Shown here: in pieces, positions 1-8,161 of the stretch
How the letters are laid out: every line of letters begins with the position of its first letter
How positions within the stretch are numbered: position 1 is the stretch's first letter
NCBI GenBank assembly: GCA_035532835.1
Contig: DATKQG010000052.1
Coordinates: 1 to 64,000, forward strand
Length of the DNA: 64,000 nt
Direction of reading: 5' to 3'
DNA from: Candidatus Dormiibacterota bacterium
Lineage (GTDB): Bacteria; Vulcanimicrobiota; Vulcanimicrobiia; Vulcanimicrobiales; Vulcanimicrobiaceae
Made by a program: the position numbers and the translations under genes
The notes under the pieces: model-generated
Database searches by the model: none
Seen by the model: the letters and a program-made list of their open reading frames with translations, nothing else
What the model was told of the DNA's origin: nothing

Positions 1-111
1 AAATATAAATATCCGCGTCACGTCCACTTCATCGAAGCGATGCCGCTGGGCCCGAGCGGCAAAGTCCTCAAACGCGAACTGCGCGACCGCTTTGCGGCGG
101 CAAAGCGGTAG
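1..111 (+). CDS. AMP-dependent acyl-CoA synthetase/ligase, C-terminal end (partial)
   Basis: Frame 1 is open from the window edge and gives 36 residues before a TAG at 109-111. The peptide contains the pattern PLGPSGKVLKRELR, which is the last conserved motif (A10) of acyl-adenylate-forming enzymes; its first Lys is normally the residue used for adenylation. The tail after the motif is short, as is usual in medium- and long-chain acyl-CoA synthetases. The substrate cannot be inferred from this fragment. The gene converges on the lipoprotein gene to its right, with 9 bases between the stops. Confidence 0.8.
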   Translation, partial: KYKYPRHVHFIEAMPLGPSGKVLKRELRDRFAAAKR

Positions 112-120
112 GGCCGAAGC

Positions 121-552
121 TTACAGCGGCGCCGCGCAGAGCGTGTGTTCCATCGCCGCCGTTGCTGCCGCGGCCTCGGGCGCGCCGCTCGGCCGCGAAT
201 ACGCGATCGTAATACTCCGGTTGTCGATGACGCCGAAGGCTTGCTCGATCGTGGTCGTCCCTTGCACGAACGTCGCGATGGCCGCTTGAGCCGGGCACGC
301 GGCGATCGGATCGCTGCGCAACAGCCGCGCTCCCCGGTGCGAGAGTTCCATATCGGTTGCGACCTGCGAGGCCAGATCGCTGATGGTTCCATCGAATTTG
401 CGCGAAACGTAGGCGTACCGCTCGCCTGTTGGGCTCGTCCACACTCCCGGCCCCGTCTTCTTCCATCCGGCAGGTCCGGCAACACCTGAGGAACAGGCAC
501 CTAATGCCAACACGGACGCCACGATGAGGATAGAGGCTGCGATGCGGATCAT
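121..552 (-). CDS. Small secreted lipoprotein, unknown function
   Basis: The 143-residue product begins with a short basic end, a hydrophobic stretch and a lipobox (LALGAC, Cys20), so it should be exported and lipid-anchored. The mature part is Gly/Pro-rich at first (GPAGWKKTGPGVWTSPTGE) and then mixed alpha/beta in character, with two further Cys residues that could pair. I do not recognise a family. The gene diverges from rqcH, with 45 bases between the starts, so both promoters must lie in that gap. Confidence 0.7.
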   Translation of the reverse strand: MIRIAASILIVASVLALGACSSGVAGPAGWKKTGPGVWTSPTGERYAYVSRKFDGTISDLASQVATDMELSHRGARLLRSDPIAACPAQAAIATFVQGTTTIEQAFGVIDNRSITIAYSRPSGAPEAAAATAAMEHTLCAAPL

Positions 553-597
553 ACAGCAGAGAGTATTTCACCAAGACGTGCGAATCATGCCGCTGGC

Positions 598-2115
598 ATG
601 GTGACGGACTGGGTTTTAATTCGGCGGCTCGCATTCGAGATCGAGCAACGCTTCCGCGGCGCGAAAGTACGAGACGTCGGGCTCCTGCCCGACAAGCGCA
701 CCGCGATCGCCCTCTGGAATCGCGGCCAGACGACGCTGCTCTGCATCGATATCTTCGGCACCCCGCCCGTGGTCACCGTAGAAGACGGAGAGCTGCCGAT
801 CGCTGCCGAGCCCGGCTTCATACGCGCCTTGGGCGTCACGCTCCGCGGCATGGCGCTCCTGGGCGCAAAAGCGCGCAAAGGCGACCGGTTGATCCGCTTG
901 ACGTTTGGAGCCAGGTCGCGCTTCGGCGTCGGCGACGAAGTCGAACTCTACATCGAGTTGGTGCCGCGCTTCGGGAACGTCATCCTCACAAAGCGCGAAA
1001 CGATCGTCACCGCCGCCAAGGAGTTCTCGCTCGCGCAGAACGGCACGCGCGCGATTCAAACCGGCATGGCCTACCAACCGCCGCCAGCCAGGCCGCAGGC
1101 TTCGTTGATACCGAAGTTGATCGCGCAAGCGGGCGCAGGCCTCGCCGAACCGGATGCGCTCGCCTATTTCGAGAGCGACGCCGCGATGCGCGAACCGCTC
1201 TACACCTATCGCCGTAACGGCGTGCTGCTGCAAGCGCACGTGCTGGAACTCCCCAACCTGGAAGACGCGCAACCCGGCCCGCGCGAGGCCTCGCTGCTCT
1301 CGCTGCTGGGCGAAGCGCGCAACGCGAACGCCGGCGGCGCCGAGCGCGCGCGAACCGGCGCGCGCCGCGCCGCATTACGAAAACGCCTTGCCGATCGGGC
1401 GAAACGCACCGAAAGCGAGTTGGCGACGATCGCCGCAAAGCGCGCTAAAGCGATCGACCGCGAAACCCTGCGAACGCAGGGAGAGACGATCTACAACACG
1501 TTATACGAACTGGACGAGTCCGGGCGCGACGAAGCCAAGGAACGCGCGTTAAAACTCTTCTCCGAATACAAGAAGCTGGGAGCGTCGCTCCCGCATCTCG
1601 ACGAGCGCGAGCGTTCGCTGCTGACGCAACGCGAAGCGATCGAAGCCCTGGCATGGGAAGTCGAACGCGCCGCCGACGAGGATCTCTCGGATGTCGAAGA
1701 TGCCGTAGCCGGAATCGAGCCGCATCGTTCGACCACGGCGAAGGCCGCCAAGAAACGCAAACGCGCGCCGCTCGAAGTGCGCACGCCGAACGGCAGCCGA
1801 ATCTTGGTGGGACGCTCGCCGACGGAGAACGCCGACCTGACGTTCCGAGTGGCACGTCCCGGCGATCTCTGGTTTCACGCTCAAGGCATACCGGGCGCTC
1901 ACGTCATCGTGCAACGCGACGATCGCCGCGAGCCGAACGACGACGACGTGATGGAAGCCGCGCGGCTAGCCGCCCAGCATTCGAAGGCGAAAACCGGAAC
2001 GAAGGTTCCGATCGATTACACCGAGCGCAAACACGTCAGAAAACAAAAAGACGCGCCCCCCGGCCTAGTCTGGTACACGGATTTCAAAACAATCATCGTT
2101 ACTGCTGCGCAGTGA
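598..2115 (+). CDS. rqcH: RqcH / NFACT family ribosome quality control protein
   Basis: This 505-residue protein has the NFACT-N domain at the start, a charged helical middle at about residues 260-370 that should form the coiled-coil arm, and an NFACT-R (DUF814) domain at the end with the family signatures GRSPTEN, LWFHAQGIPGAHV and YTERKHVRKQKDAPPGLV. In bacteria RqcH binds stalled 50S subunits carrying peptidyl-tRNA and directs addition of an alanine tail that marks the chain for proteolysis. ClpXP, encoded elsewhere in this window, is a known consumer of such tags. Older annotations call the family fibronectin-binding protein. The ATG at 598 is directly followed by GTG at 601; no clear ribosome site separates the two. 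Confidence 0.9.
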   Translation: MVTDWVLIRRLAFEIEQRFRGAKVRDVGLLPDKRTAIALWNRGQTTLLCIDIFGTPPVVTVEDGELPIAAEPGFIRALGVTLRGMALLGAKARKGDRLIRLTFGARSRFGVGDEVELYIELVPRFGNVILTKRETIVTAAKEFSLAQNGTRAIQTGMAYQPPPARPQASLIPKLIAQAGAGLAEPDALAYFESDAAMREPLYTYRRNGVLLQAHVLELPNLEDAQPGPREASLLSLLGEARNANAGGAERARTGARRAALRKRLADRAKRTESELATIAAKRAKAIDRETLRTQGETIYNTLYELDESGRDEAKERALKLFSEYKKLGASLPHLDERERSLLTQREAIEALAWEVERAADEDLSDVEDAVAGIEPHRSTTAKAAKKRKRAPLEVRTPNGSRILVGRSPTENADLTFRVARPGDLWFHAQGIPGAHVIVQRDDRREPNDDDVMEAARLAAQHSKAKTGTKVPIDYTERKHVRKQKDAPPGLVWYTDFKTIIVTAAQ

Positions 2116-2133
2116 TTTGATTGAATATAGATA

Positions 2134-2304
2134 GCCGGTGACGCGAGGGCGCCCCGGTGGTGTGGGGAACCTGCGATTTTTGTGCAATCGACAGGATGTC
2201 GAACTTCCTTTGAATGTTGCACAAAAACGTAGGAGTAGGAAGCGCGCAGGATGCGCGCTGACGAACGTTTCCCCACACCACCGGGGCGCCCTCGCGTCAC
2301 CGGC
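2134..2304. repeat. Nested inverted-repeat element with two AGGAT hairpins
   Basis: A perfect 36-bp inverted repeat (2134-2169 and 2269-2304) encloses 99 bp. Inside it lies an 11-bp inverted repeat (2177-2187 and 2217-2227). Two further perfect hairpins each show a five-base AGGAT loop: 2188-2202 with a 5-bp stem and 2241-2259 with a 7-bp stem. Between them is a purine run holding two more AGGA words (2231-2240). The outer arms stop 19 bp after the rqcH stop and 18 bp before the sodA stop, so the element sits between two convergent genes. The frames crossing it look like chance ORFs. It could be a bidirectional terminator, a miniature mobile element, or a structured RNA. Confidence 0.75.
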
Positions 2305-2322
2305 GGCGGCTAACGAAGAACC

Positions 2323-2910
2323 TTACGCGAGGCGCTTTTCGCAGGCGGCCCAATCGGTATTAGCAAGGAACGCTTCGATGTACTTCGGACGATCCGCCGG
2401 TTTGTAGTCGCGGAAGTACGCGTGCTCCCAAATGTCCAGCACCACGATCGGTTTGAATCCCGCGGGATGCCCCATCTCGTGTTCGGTGATCCAATGGTTG
2501 GTGATTTGACCGTTGGTCGGATCCATATAGGCGATCGCCCAGCCGATGCCGCGCATCGCGCCGACGGCGGAGAAATCTTTCTTCCACGCATCGAAGCTGC
2601 CGTATGCCGCCCCGAGCGCGTCGTAGAGTTTGCCGGATTTTAGTTCGGTCGGGCTCTTGGTCATGTTATCGAAGTACAATTCGTGCAAACGCATGCCGTT
2701 GTACTCCCAACCGAGCCTCCGCACGAGTTCGGCGTACGCGGGGTCGGAGCCGACGTTTTTGCCGGCCGCGCGCAATTCGCCGATACGCTCGTTGAGCAGG
2801 TTGGTGTTTTTGACGTAGCCTTCGTAGAGGCCGAAATGGATCTGCAGCGTCTCGTCGGAGATGCCGGCAAGACCCGAAAGTTCCCATTTATGTGGTGTAT
2901 AAACGTTCAT
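2323..2910 (-). CDS. sodA: Superoxide dismutase, Fe/Mn family
   Basis: The 195-residue protein carries the expected metal ligands His25, His76, Asp159 and His163, the last two within DIWEHAYF. It converts superoxide to oxygen and peroxide in the cytoplasm; no signal peptide is present. The N-terminal helix differs from the E. coli type: only one His precedes the Tyr (IHFGLYEGY), and the residue where Mn enzymes carry the active-site Gln appears to be His144 (TEHEMGH). Metal preference therefore cannot be assigned from motifs. It is the last gene of the long leftward series, 78 bp after the quinone oxidoreductase. A TAGAAT word ends six bases before the ATG and may be a -10 box. Confidence 0.92.
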   Translation of the reverse strand: MNVYTPHKWELSGLAGISDETLQIHFGLYEGYVKNTNLLNERIGELRAAGKNVGSDPAYAELVRRLGWEYNGMRLHELYFDNMTKSPTELKSGKLYDALGAAYGSFDAWKKDFSAVGAMRGIGWAIAYMDPTNGQITNHWITEHEMGHPAGFKPIVVLDIWEHAYFRDYKPADRPKYIEAFLANTDWAACEKRLA

Positions 2911-2988
2911 GCGAGGATTCTACCCTTCTAGTTCGATGACGTATCACGGCCTCTTCGGAGGCGCGTGGTCTTCTTCTTGCGACCCGGA

Positions 2989-4005
2989 TCAGTCCGCTTG
3001 GGATGCGTCCGGCACGAGCACGATTTTGCCGATATGGCGACTGGACTCCATGCGCTCGTGGGCTTTTGCGGCTTCGCCGAACGTATAGAGTGAGTCGATC
3101 GCCGGTACGATGGCCATGCGCGCTTCGAGCAGGGGCCAGATGCGCTCGCGAAGTGAGCGAGCGATTGCGGCTTTCTCGGCCGTCGTGCGCGCTCGCAGGC
3201 TCGAGCCCATGATCGTCCCGCGTCTGCGCATCAGCTTGCCGATGTCGATCGTTGCGCTGGCGCCGCCCGCGGTTGCGATGCAGGCGATACGCCCATCGGT
3301 GGCGAGGCATTCGATGTCGCGCGCGATGTAGTCACCGCCGACGATGTCGAGGATCGCATCGACGCCGCGCCCGTCGGTAAGGCGCGCTACTTCTGCGACG
3401 AAATCGCGTTCGCGGTAGTTGATTGCGGCGTTCGCTCCGTACTCGATGCAGGCCGCGCCCTTCGCATCGCTTCCGACGGTGACGATCGCGTTGGAGCCAA
3501 GCGCGCGTGCGAACATGATAGCGGTCGTACCGATGCCGCTCGAACCCCCGTGGACGAGCAATGTCTCGCCCGGCTGCAGGCGCGCCCGCGTGAAGACGTT
3601 GTCGAAGACCGTGAATGCGTTTTCCGGGAGGCTGGCGCCTTCGATAAACGACCAGGTGGACGGCAGCGGCAAGACTTGCCCGTACGGGACGGCGACGTAT
3701 TCGGCATAGCCTCCGCCGTTGCAGAGCGCGACGACGCGATCGCCGGCCCGTAGCCCGTCGGTGGCATCGCCTAACGCGGCGATCGTTCCCGAGACCTCGA
3801 GGCCGAGGACCGGCGACGCGCCGGGCGGCGGCGGATACGAACCGGCCCGCTGGAGGGTATCGGCGCGGCAGACGCCGGCGGCCTCGACTTTGATGAGGAC
3901 TTCGCCCGCGCCGGGCGTGGGTGCGGGCCCTTCGGCCACGTAGAGCACGCCGGCAGGCCCCGGATTTGCAAACGCTATGTAGTTCACGGCTTTGAAAGTA
4001 CCCAC
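2989..4005 (-). CDS. NAD(P)H quinone oxidoreductase, zinc-free MDR family (PIG3-like)
   Basis: The 338-residue protein is a medium-chain dehydrogenase/reductase. It has the N-terminal GroES-like fold (GEVLIKVEAAGVCRADTLQR) and a Rossmann domain with HGGSSGIGTTA near residue 155. The catalytic zinc cysteine and histidine of alcohol dehydrogenases are absent, which fits the quinone reductase branch that reduces quinones or enones with NADPH. The GTG start lies seven bases after the queA stop, so the two are probably cotranscribed; sodA follows, suggesting a redox-protection context. The true substrate is not known. Confidence 0.85.
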   Translation of the reverse strand: MGTFKAVNYIAFANPGPAGVLYVAEGPAPTPGAGEVLIKVEAAGVCRADTLQRAGSYPPPPGASPVLGLEVSGTIAALGDATDGLRAGDRVVALCNGGGYAEYVAVPYGQVLPLPSTWSFIEGASLPENAFTVFDNVFTRARLQPGETLLVHGGSSGIGTTAIMFARALGSNAIVTVGSDAKGAACIEYGANAAINYRERDFVAEVARLTDGRGVDAILDIVGGDYIARDIECLATDGRIACIATAGGASATIDIGKLMRRRGTIMGSSLRARTTAEKAAIARSLRERIWPLLEARMAIVPAIDSLYTFGEAAKAHERMESSRHIGKIVLVPDASQAD

Positions 4006-4012
4006 ATCGAGT

Positions 4013-5077
4013 TCAAGAGTCCCGCGTCAGGAGCATCGCATCGCCGAAAGAGAAAAATCGGTAGCGCTCTTGGACGGCGGTTCGATAAGCACGTGCGATC
4101 CGCTCGCGGCCGGCAAAGGCGCTCACCAATACCAGCAGCGTCGAGCGCGGTAAATGAAAATTGGTGATCATGGCGTCGACGGCCTGAAATTGGAAGCCGG
4201 GTGCGATGAAGATGTCGGTCTGCTGTTCTCCCGCTAGGATGCGCCCGTTGGCCCGCGCGCTTCCCTCCAGGGCGCGAACCACGGTGGTGCCCGCCGCAAC
4301 GACCCTGCGGCCTTCGCGGCGCGCTTGCGCTATGGCGTCGACGGCTGCCGGCGGGATATGAAATCGCTCGGCATGCATCACGTGTTCGTCGATACGCTCG
4401 CTCTGCATGGGCCGAAAGGTTCCGATCCCGACATCCAGCGTGAGCCGGGCGATCTCGACGCCGGCGGTATCGAGCGCCTGCAGCACCTCGGGCGTGAAGT
4501 GCAGCGAAGCGGTTGGGGCGGCGACGCTGCCCGGGGTGCGCGCGAAGACGGTTTGGTAGCGGGCTTGGGCTTCGTCGCTATCGTTCTTGATGTACGGCGG
4601 CAGCGGAAGCCGGCCCGCCTGAGCTAGAAATGCTTCGAACGGCCGATCGAGATCGAAGGCGACCTCGCGCATCCCCCCGTCGAATTCGCGCTCCACGCGG
4701 GCGCTGCCGAAACCCTCGAACGCGATGCGTTCGCCCACGCGTAGCCGGCGCGCCGGGCGCGCGAGCGCGACCCAGCGCGTTGCGGCGGCATCGTAGCGCA
4801 TGGACTCCGCGGGGTGCAAGAGCAGCAATTCCACGCGCCCGCCCGCCCCCTCGGGGACGACGCGCGTGCCGAAGATGCGCGCGGCGATCACGCGCGTTTC
4901 GTTTAGAACCAACAGATCGCCGCGGCGCAACAGCTGCGGTAAATCGTGAAAGATGCGATGTTCGACGCGCGCTGCGCCGACGACCATCAGGCGACTCGCA
5001 TCGCGTCGTTCCGCGGGGTGCTGGGCTATGAGGTCGGCGGGAAGTTCGAAATCGTAGGCGCTGGCTAGCTGGTCGAT
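4013..5077 (-). CDS. queA: S-adenosylmethionine:tRNA ribosyltransferase-isomerase QueA
   Basis: QueA transfers and isomerises the ribosyl group of SAM onto 7-aminomethyl-deazaguanine in tRNA to give epoxyqueuosine. Family signatures are present: YDFELPADLIAQHPAERRD at the start, LVLNETRVIAARIFG, APTASLHFT, TLDVGIGTF and TNFHLPRSTLLVLVSAFAG. The start is unusual. The only in-frame ATG is at 5191, deep inside pilZ, and would add an Arg-rich 38-residue leader unlike the family. Close to the expected start there are only ATC (5077), ACG (5083) and CTA (5068); the CTA overlaps the pilZ stop as CTAG. I place the start at ATC with low certainty. A GGAG word lies 11 bases before the ATC. Confidence 0.88.
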   Translation of the reverse strand: MDQLASAYDFELPADLIAQHPAERRDASRLMVVGAARVEHRIFHDLPQLLRRGDLLVLNETRVIAARIFGTRVVPEGAGGRVELLLLHPAESMRYDAAATRWVALARPARRLRVGERIAFEGFGSARVEREFDGGMREVAFDLDRPFEAFLAQAGRLPLPPYIKNDSDEAQARYQTVFARTPGSVAAPTASLHFTPEVLQALDTAGVEIARLTLDVGIGTFRPMQSERIDEHVMHAERFHIPPAAVDAIAQARREGRRVVAAGTTVVRALEGSARANGRILAGEQQTDIFIAPGFQFQAVDAMITNFHLPRSTLLVLVSAFAGRERIARAYRTAVQERYRFFSFGDAMLLTRDS

Positions 5078-5412
5078 AGACGTTGGTGCTCCAGCTCGAG
5101 GAAATTCGTCAGACGTTTCCTGTCGTCGTCGGTGGCGTCGACGATCAGGATGCCGACTTGAAAGGTGTCGTCGTTGAAGCCCTTGATCCATCGGACTTGG
5201 CCGCGAAGCCGCAAGAATGGGCTACGTTTCATCGTGAGCGTATATTTGGTTCCAACCGGCAGATACTGATCGACGATCACGCGCATCCCGGTCGGCGAAA
5301 TATCGGCAACCGCGCCGCGAAAGAGCATGGCCGAGAGCGGATCTTCAACGACGACGTCGATGAACTTGCGTAGCCGTAAGGCGTAGCGCTTATCGTTTTC
5401 GTCGTCAGTCAT
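5065..5412 (-). CDS. PilZ domain protein
   Basis: A 115-residue single-domain protein. PilZ domains bind cyclic di-GMP through an RxxxR motif near the N-terminus and a DxSxxG motif. Here DKRYALRLRK supplies the arginines and DISPTG (residues 38-43) is the second motif, so ligand binding looks possible. The N-terminal extension of similar proteins is reduced to about six acidic residues. The ATG overlaps the spoIID-like stop by 8 bp and the gene runs into queA, so it sits in the same transcript. Two GGDEF/EAL proteins elsewhere in the window could make or remove the ligand. The output partner is unknown. Confidence 0.85.
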   Translation of the reverse strand: MTDDENDKRYALRLRKFIDVVVEDPLSAMLFRGAVADISPTGMRVIVDQYLPVGTKYTLTMKRSPFLRLRGQVRWIKGFNDDTFQVGILIVDATDDDRKRLTNFLELEHQRLSTS

Positions 5413-6442
5413 GTCCGATAGTGGTTCCTGGAAAATAGAACGCGAGAATATCGGACGCACGATGCCCGGCCAGCGCCATGCCGAGCGCTCCCCATTGACA
5501 CAGGCCGACCCCGTGCCCGAGGCCTCCGCCGGCAATGGCCAGCGTTCCCGGCTCTTGGGCAGGTGAGGCGGGGGAATCGTTCATCAAGCCCATCTTCGTG
5601 ATCAACAGGCTCGGTACCGTGCGCGCGCCGACGGAAAGCCGAAAGCGACTGGCCATGACGAACTCCGAGGCGCCGCCGGCATCCAGTTCGACGGTCTTGG
5701 CGCGGCCGCTCGGATCGATCGCGCCGAGGCGCACGTCGGTCAACGCGCCGATGGGTGCGAGTTGCGCGGTAAAAGCGCTCGCCACCGTCGCTAAAGGAAG
5801 GGTGCGCTGCCAGCGATAGTACGGCGAAGCCGTGCAATACGGGCACGGAACGCCCATCAGATAGGCGAATGAGGGCCCGTTCCAAGCGTCGGACGATGCC
5901 TCGGTGTGGCCGCCGCAGCACGACGAGTAGAGCGCGTAGGCGAACGCGTCGGCGTATCGCAGGACCGACCCGGCGGTGGCGTCGACCGCCGCGCGCGCCG
6001 CGGGTGATTCCGAAGCGTATCCGCCGTAAACCTGATCGAGTTCCGAGGGAACGACGTCGTACGCGCGGCGCGGATTGCTCCGCTGCAACACGTAGGTACG
6101 CGAGCAGATCGCTTGCGCTTGCATCGCCGCGCTCGGCCACGCCGGCGACATTTCGCGCGGGACGACGCTGTAGAGATAGGCCTCGAGATCGACCAGATTG
6201 ACGATCGAACCATCCGGAGTCTGCGTAAACGTTCCGCGGTAGGGGCGTCCGTTGAATGCGAAGCGATCGGGGCCTTGCACGACGGCCGTGCCGCGCCCGA
6301 GCAAGACGCGTAACGCTTGCCGCGTGGTTGTGGTAGCGGGGTCGAATTCGTCGGCCGCTCCCGCACGCGCGCGACCGCGCGTTGCGAACCCGAGCATCCC
6401 CGCACCTGCGGCGGCAAGGAAACGCGAGCGCGGAATCACCAC
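5405..6442 (-). CDS. SpoIID/LytB domain protein, probable secreted lytic transglycosylase
   Basis: The 345-residue product has a hydrophobic, probably twin-basic signal region (residues 3-28) and a SpoIID/LytB domain. The pattern [11 protein letters not shown], in which the Glu is catalytic in SpoIID, is followed by ALKAQA-like [13 protein letters not shown], and the C-terminal hallmark [11 protein letters not shown] is present. SpoIID cleaves denuded glycan strands during sporulation in Bacillus, but such proteins also occur in many non-sporulating phyla, where the role is less clear. No other sporulation gene is visible here. The gene overlaps ruvB upstream and pilZ downstream. Confidence 0.85.
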   Translation of the reverse strand: MVIPRSRFLAAAGAGMLGFATRGRARAGAADEFDPATTTTRQALRVLLGRGTAVVQGPDRFAFNGRPYRGTFTQTPDGSIVNLVDLEAYLYSVVPREMSPAWPSAAMQAQAICSRTYVLQRSNPRRAYDVVPSELDQVYGGYASESPAARAAVDATAGSVLRYADAFAYALYSSCCGGHTEASSDAWNGPSFAYLMGVPCPYCTASPYYRWQRTLPLATVASAFTAQLAPIGALTDVRLGAIDPSGRAKTVELDAGGASEFVMASRFRLSVGARTVPSLLITKMGLMNDSPASPAQEPGTLAIAGGGLGHGVGLCQWGALGMALAGHRASDILAFYFPGTTIGHD

Positions 6443-7506
6443 AAGCGCCCTTGCTCGGGAGCGTCCGAATGCGTGCCGAGGTGACGGTATGCAACCGGTG
6501 TCGCTTTACGCCCGCTGGCGGTGCGCACGACGAATCCATGCTTGAGCAGGTAGGGTTCGACGACGTCCTCGAGCGTTTCGGCATCCTCGGTGAGTGTCGC
6601 CGCGATCGCTCCCATGCCGACCGGGCCGCCGCCGTATTGTTCCACGATGGTACGCAAGAACGCCCGATCCAGGCGGTCCAGGCCCAGATCGTCCACGCCT
6701 TCGCGGCGCAGGGCCTCGTCGGCAACGCTCGCATCGATGCGTCCCTCGGCCCGCACTTCGGCGAAGTCGCGAACGCGTCGCAGCAGGCGATTGGCAATGC
6801 GCGGCGTCCCGCGGCTTCGCGCGGCGATGGTGTGTGCGCCGGCGGCATCGATCGGCACGTTGAGCACCGAGGCCGAGCGCGTGACGATCCGCTCCAATTC
6901 TTCCACTGCGTAGTAATCGAGATGGTGCACGATGCCGAAGCGCTCGCGTAACGGCGCGGTTAACATCCCCGCGCGCGTGGTTGCTCCGACGAGCGTGAAT
7001 TGTTTGAGCGGTAATTTGAGCGTCTTGGCGTAAGCGCCGCGATCGACGACGAAATCGATCTGATAATCCTCCATCGCGGGATAGAGAAATTCTTCCACGA
7101 CGCGTCCCAGGCGATGAATCTCGTCGATGAACAGCACGTCGCCATCTTCGAGCGAGGTGAGGATGCCGACGAGGTCCTTCGGTTTCTCGAGCGTAGGCCC
7201 GCTGGTGGGGCGAAAATTCGCGCCCATCTCCCTGGCAATCAAACCGGCCAGCGTCGTCTTGCCTAAGCCCGGCGGCCCAAAGAATAAGATGTGATCGAGC
7301 GGTTCTCCACGCTTGGATGCAGCGGCGATCGCAATTCGCAGATTCTCTACGACCCGCTCCTGCCCGACGTAGTCGGCAAACGACCGCGGCCGAAGGGATG
7401 CGCCGTAGACTTCATCCTCGAGCGTGTCGGTCGGATCGACGATTCGTTCGGGTCCCTGCGCGTCGTCCGGACCGATCAGACGCTTGCGGGCCGTATCCTC
7501 ATGCAT
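6436..7506 (-). CDS. ruvB: Holliday junction ATPase RuvB
   Basis: The 356-residue AAA+ protein shows the Walker A box GPPGLGKT (residues 77-84), Walker B FIDEIHRL, sensor GATTRAG and a C-terminal winged helix ending in [13 protein letters not shown]. RuvB hexamers pump DNA through Holliday junctions held by RuvA. The extra N-terminal 20 residues are charged and not part of the conserved core. Gene order ruvC-ruvA-ruvB on one strand with 9 and 19 bp gaps is the classical arrangement. The ATG at 7506 is in the normal position for the family. Confidence 0.97.
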   Translation of the reverse strand: MHEDTARKRLIGPDDAQGPERIVDPTDTLEDEVYGASLRPRSFADYVGQERVVENLRIAIAAASKRGEPLDHILFFGPPGLGKTTLAGLIAREMGANFRPTSGPTLEKPKDLVGILTSLEDGDVLFIDEIHRLGRVVEEFLYPAMEDYQIDFVVDRGAYAKTLKLPLKQFTLVGATTRAGMLTAPLRERFGIVHHLDYYAVEELERIVTRSASVLNVPIDAAGAHTIAARSRGTPRIANRLLRRVRDFAEVRAEGRIDASVADEALRREGVDDLGLDRLDRAFLRTIVEQYGGGPVGMGAIAATLTEDAETLEDVVEPYLLKHGFVVRTASGRKATPVAYRHLGTHSDAPEQGRLW

Positions 7507-7515
7507 CGCGTGCCG

Positions 7516-8142
7516 TCATTCGCTCTTGCGCTGGGCTTTCTGGCGATAGATCTCGGCGAGGAGCGTCTCGGAGTCGCGGATCGCCGGCGCGCTCTCCAAC
7601 GTTTCTCGAATCATCGATTCGGCTTCGCCACGCTTGTACTCGAGTTGGAGCAGCACCGCGAGCGCCTCGTCGGCGAAACCGGGTATCGTTGCGGTCGGGG
7701 CGCTGGGCGCATCTTGGATCAGCAGAAATTTCGCGACCTTGCCCTGCAATTTCGCGACGATGTCGCGCGCCTTCTGCTGCCCGATGCCCGGGAGCGTTTT
7801 GAGGGCCGCGTGATCGCCTCGGTCGATGGCGCTCGCAATCGACGACATCGGCTGCGAAAAGGCGCGCGCGGCGGAGCGGGGGCCGATCGAGGCCACGCTC
7901 AACAACGCTTCGAAAAACTCGCGCTCGATCGCATTGGTGAATCCGTAGTAGGTGAAGCGGCCGCTGTTTCCATCCATATTCAGGACGGAGAAGATTTCAA
8001 GCGCGACGCGCTCTCCCGGAGCTTGGGCGACCTTTTCGGCGACGCATGGCGGGAGGACGATTTCGTAACCCAGCCCATGTACGTCCAGAACGACGGTTTC
8101 GTGGGCTCGCTCGACCAGCGATCCGCTAATGCGAGAGAACAT
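7516..8142 (-). CDS. ruvA: Holliday junction-binding protein RuvA
   Basis: 208 residues in three parts: an OB-fold domain beginning MFSRISGSLVE, two helix-hairpin-helix motifs (LLSVASIGPRSA and LKTLPGIGQQKA) and a C-terminal UBA-like domain (FADEALAVLLQLEYKRGEA) that contacts RuvB. The acidic pin residues of the E. coli protein are less obvious here. It recognises four-way DNA junctions and loads RuvB. The gene lies between ruvC and ruvB. Confidence 0.95.
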   Translation of the reverse strand: MFSRISGSLVERAHETVVLDVHGLGYEIVLPPCVAEKVAQAPGERVALEIFSVLNMDGNSGRFTYYGFTNAIEREFFEALLSVASIGPRSAARAFSQPMSSIASAIDRGDHAALKTLPGIGQQKARDIVAKLQGKVAKFLLIQDAPSAPTATIPGFADEALAVLLQLEYKRGEAESMIRETLESAPAIRDSETLLAEIYRQKAQRKSE

Positions 8143-8161
8143 CCTTGCGGCCTTCGACGGA

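Noticed and set aside
2138-2407. 89-residue plus-strand frame over the inverted-repeat element
   Set aside because: It runs through both arms of the repeat into the sodA gene and resembles no protein.
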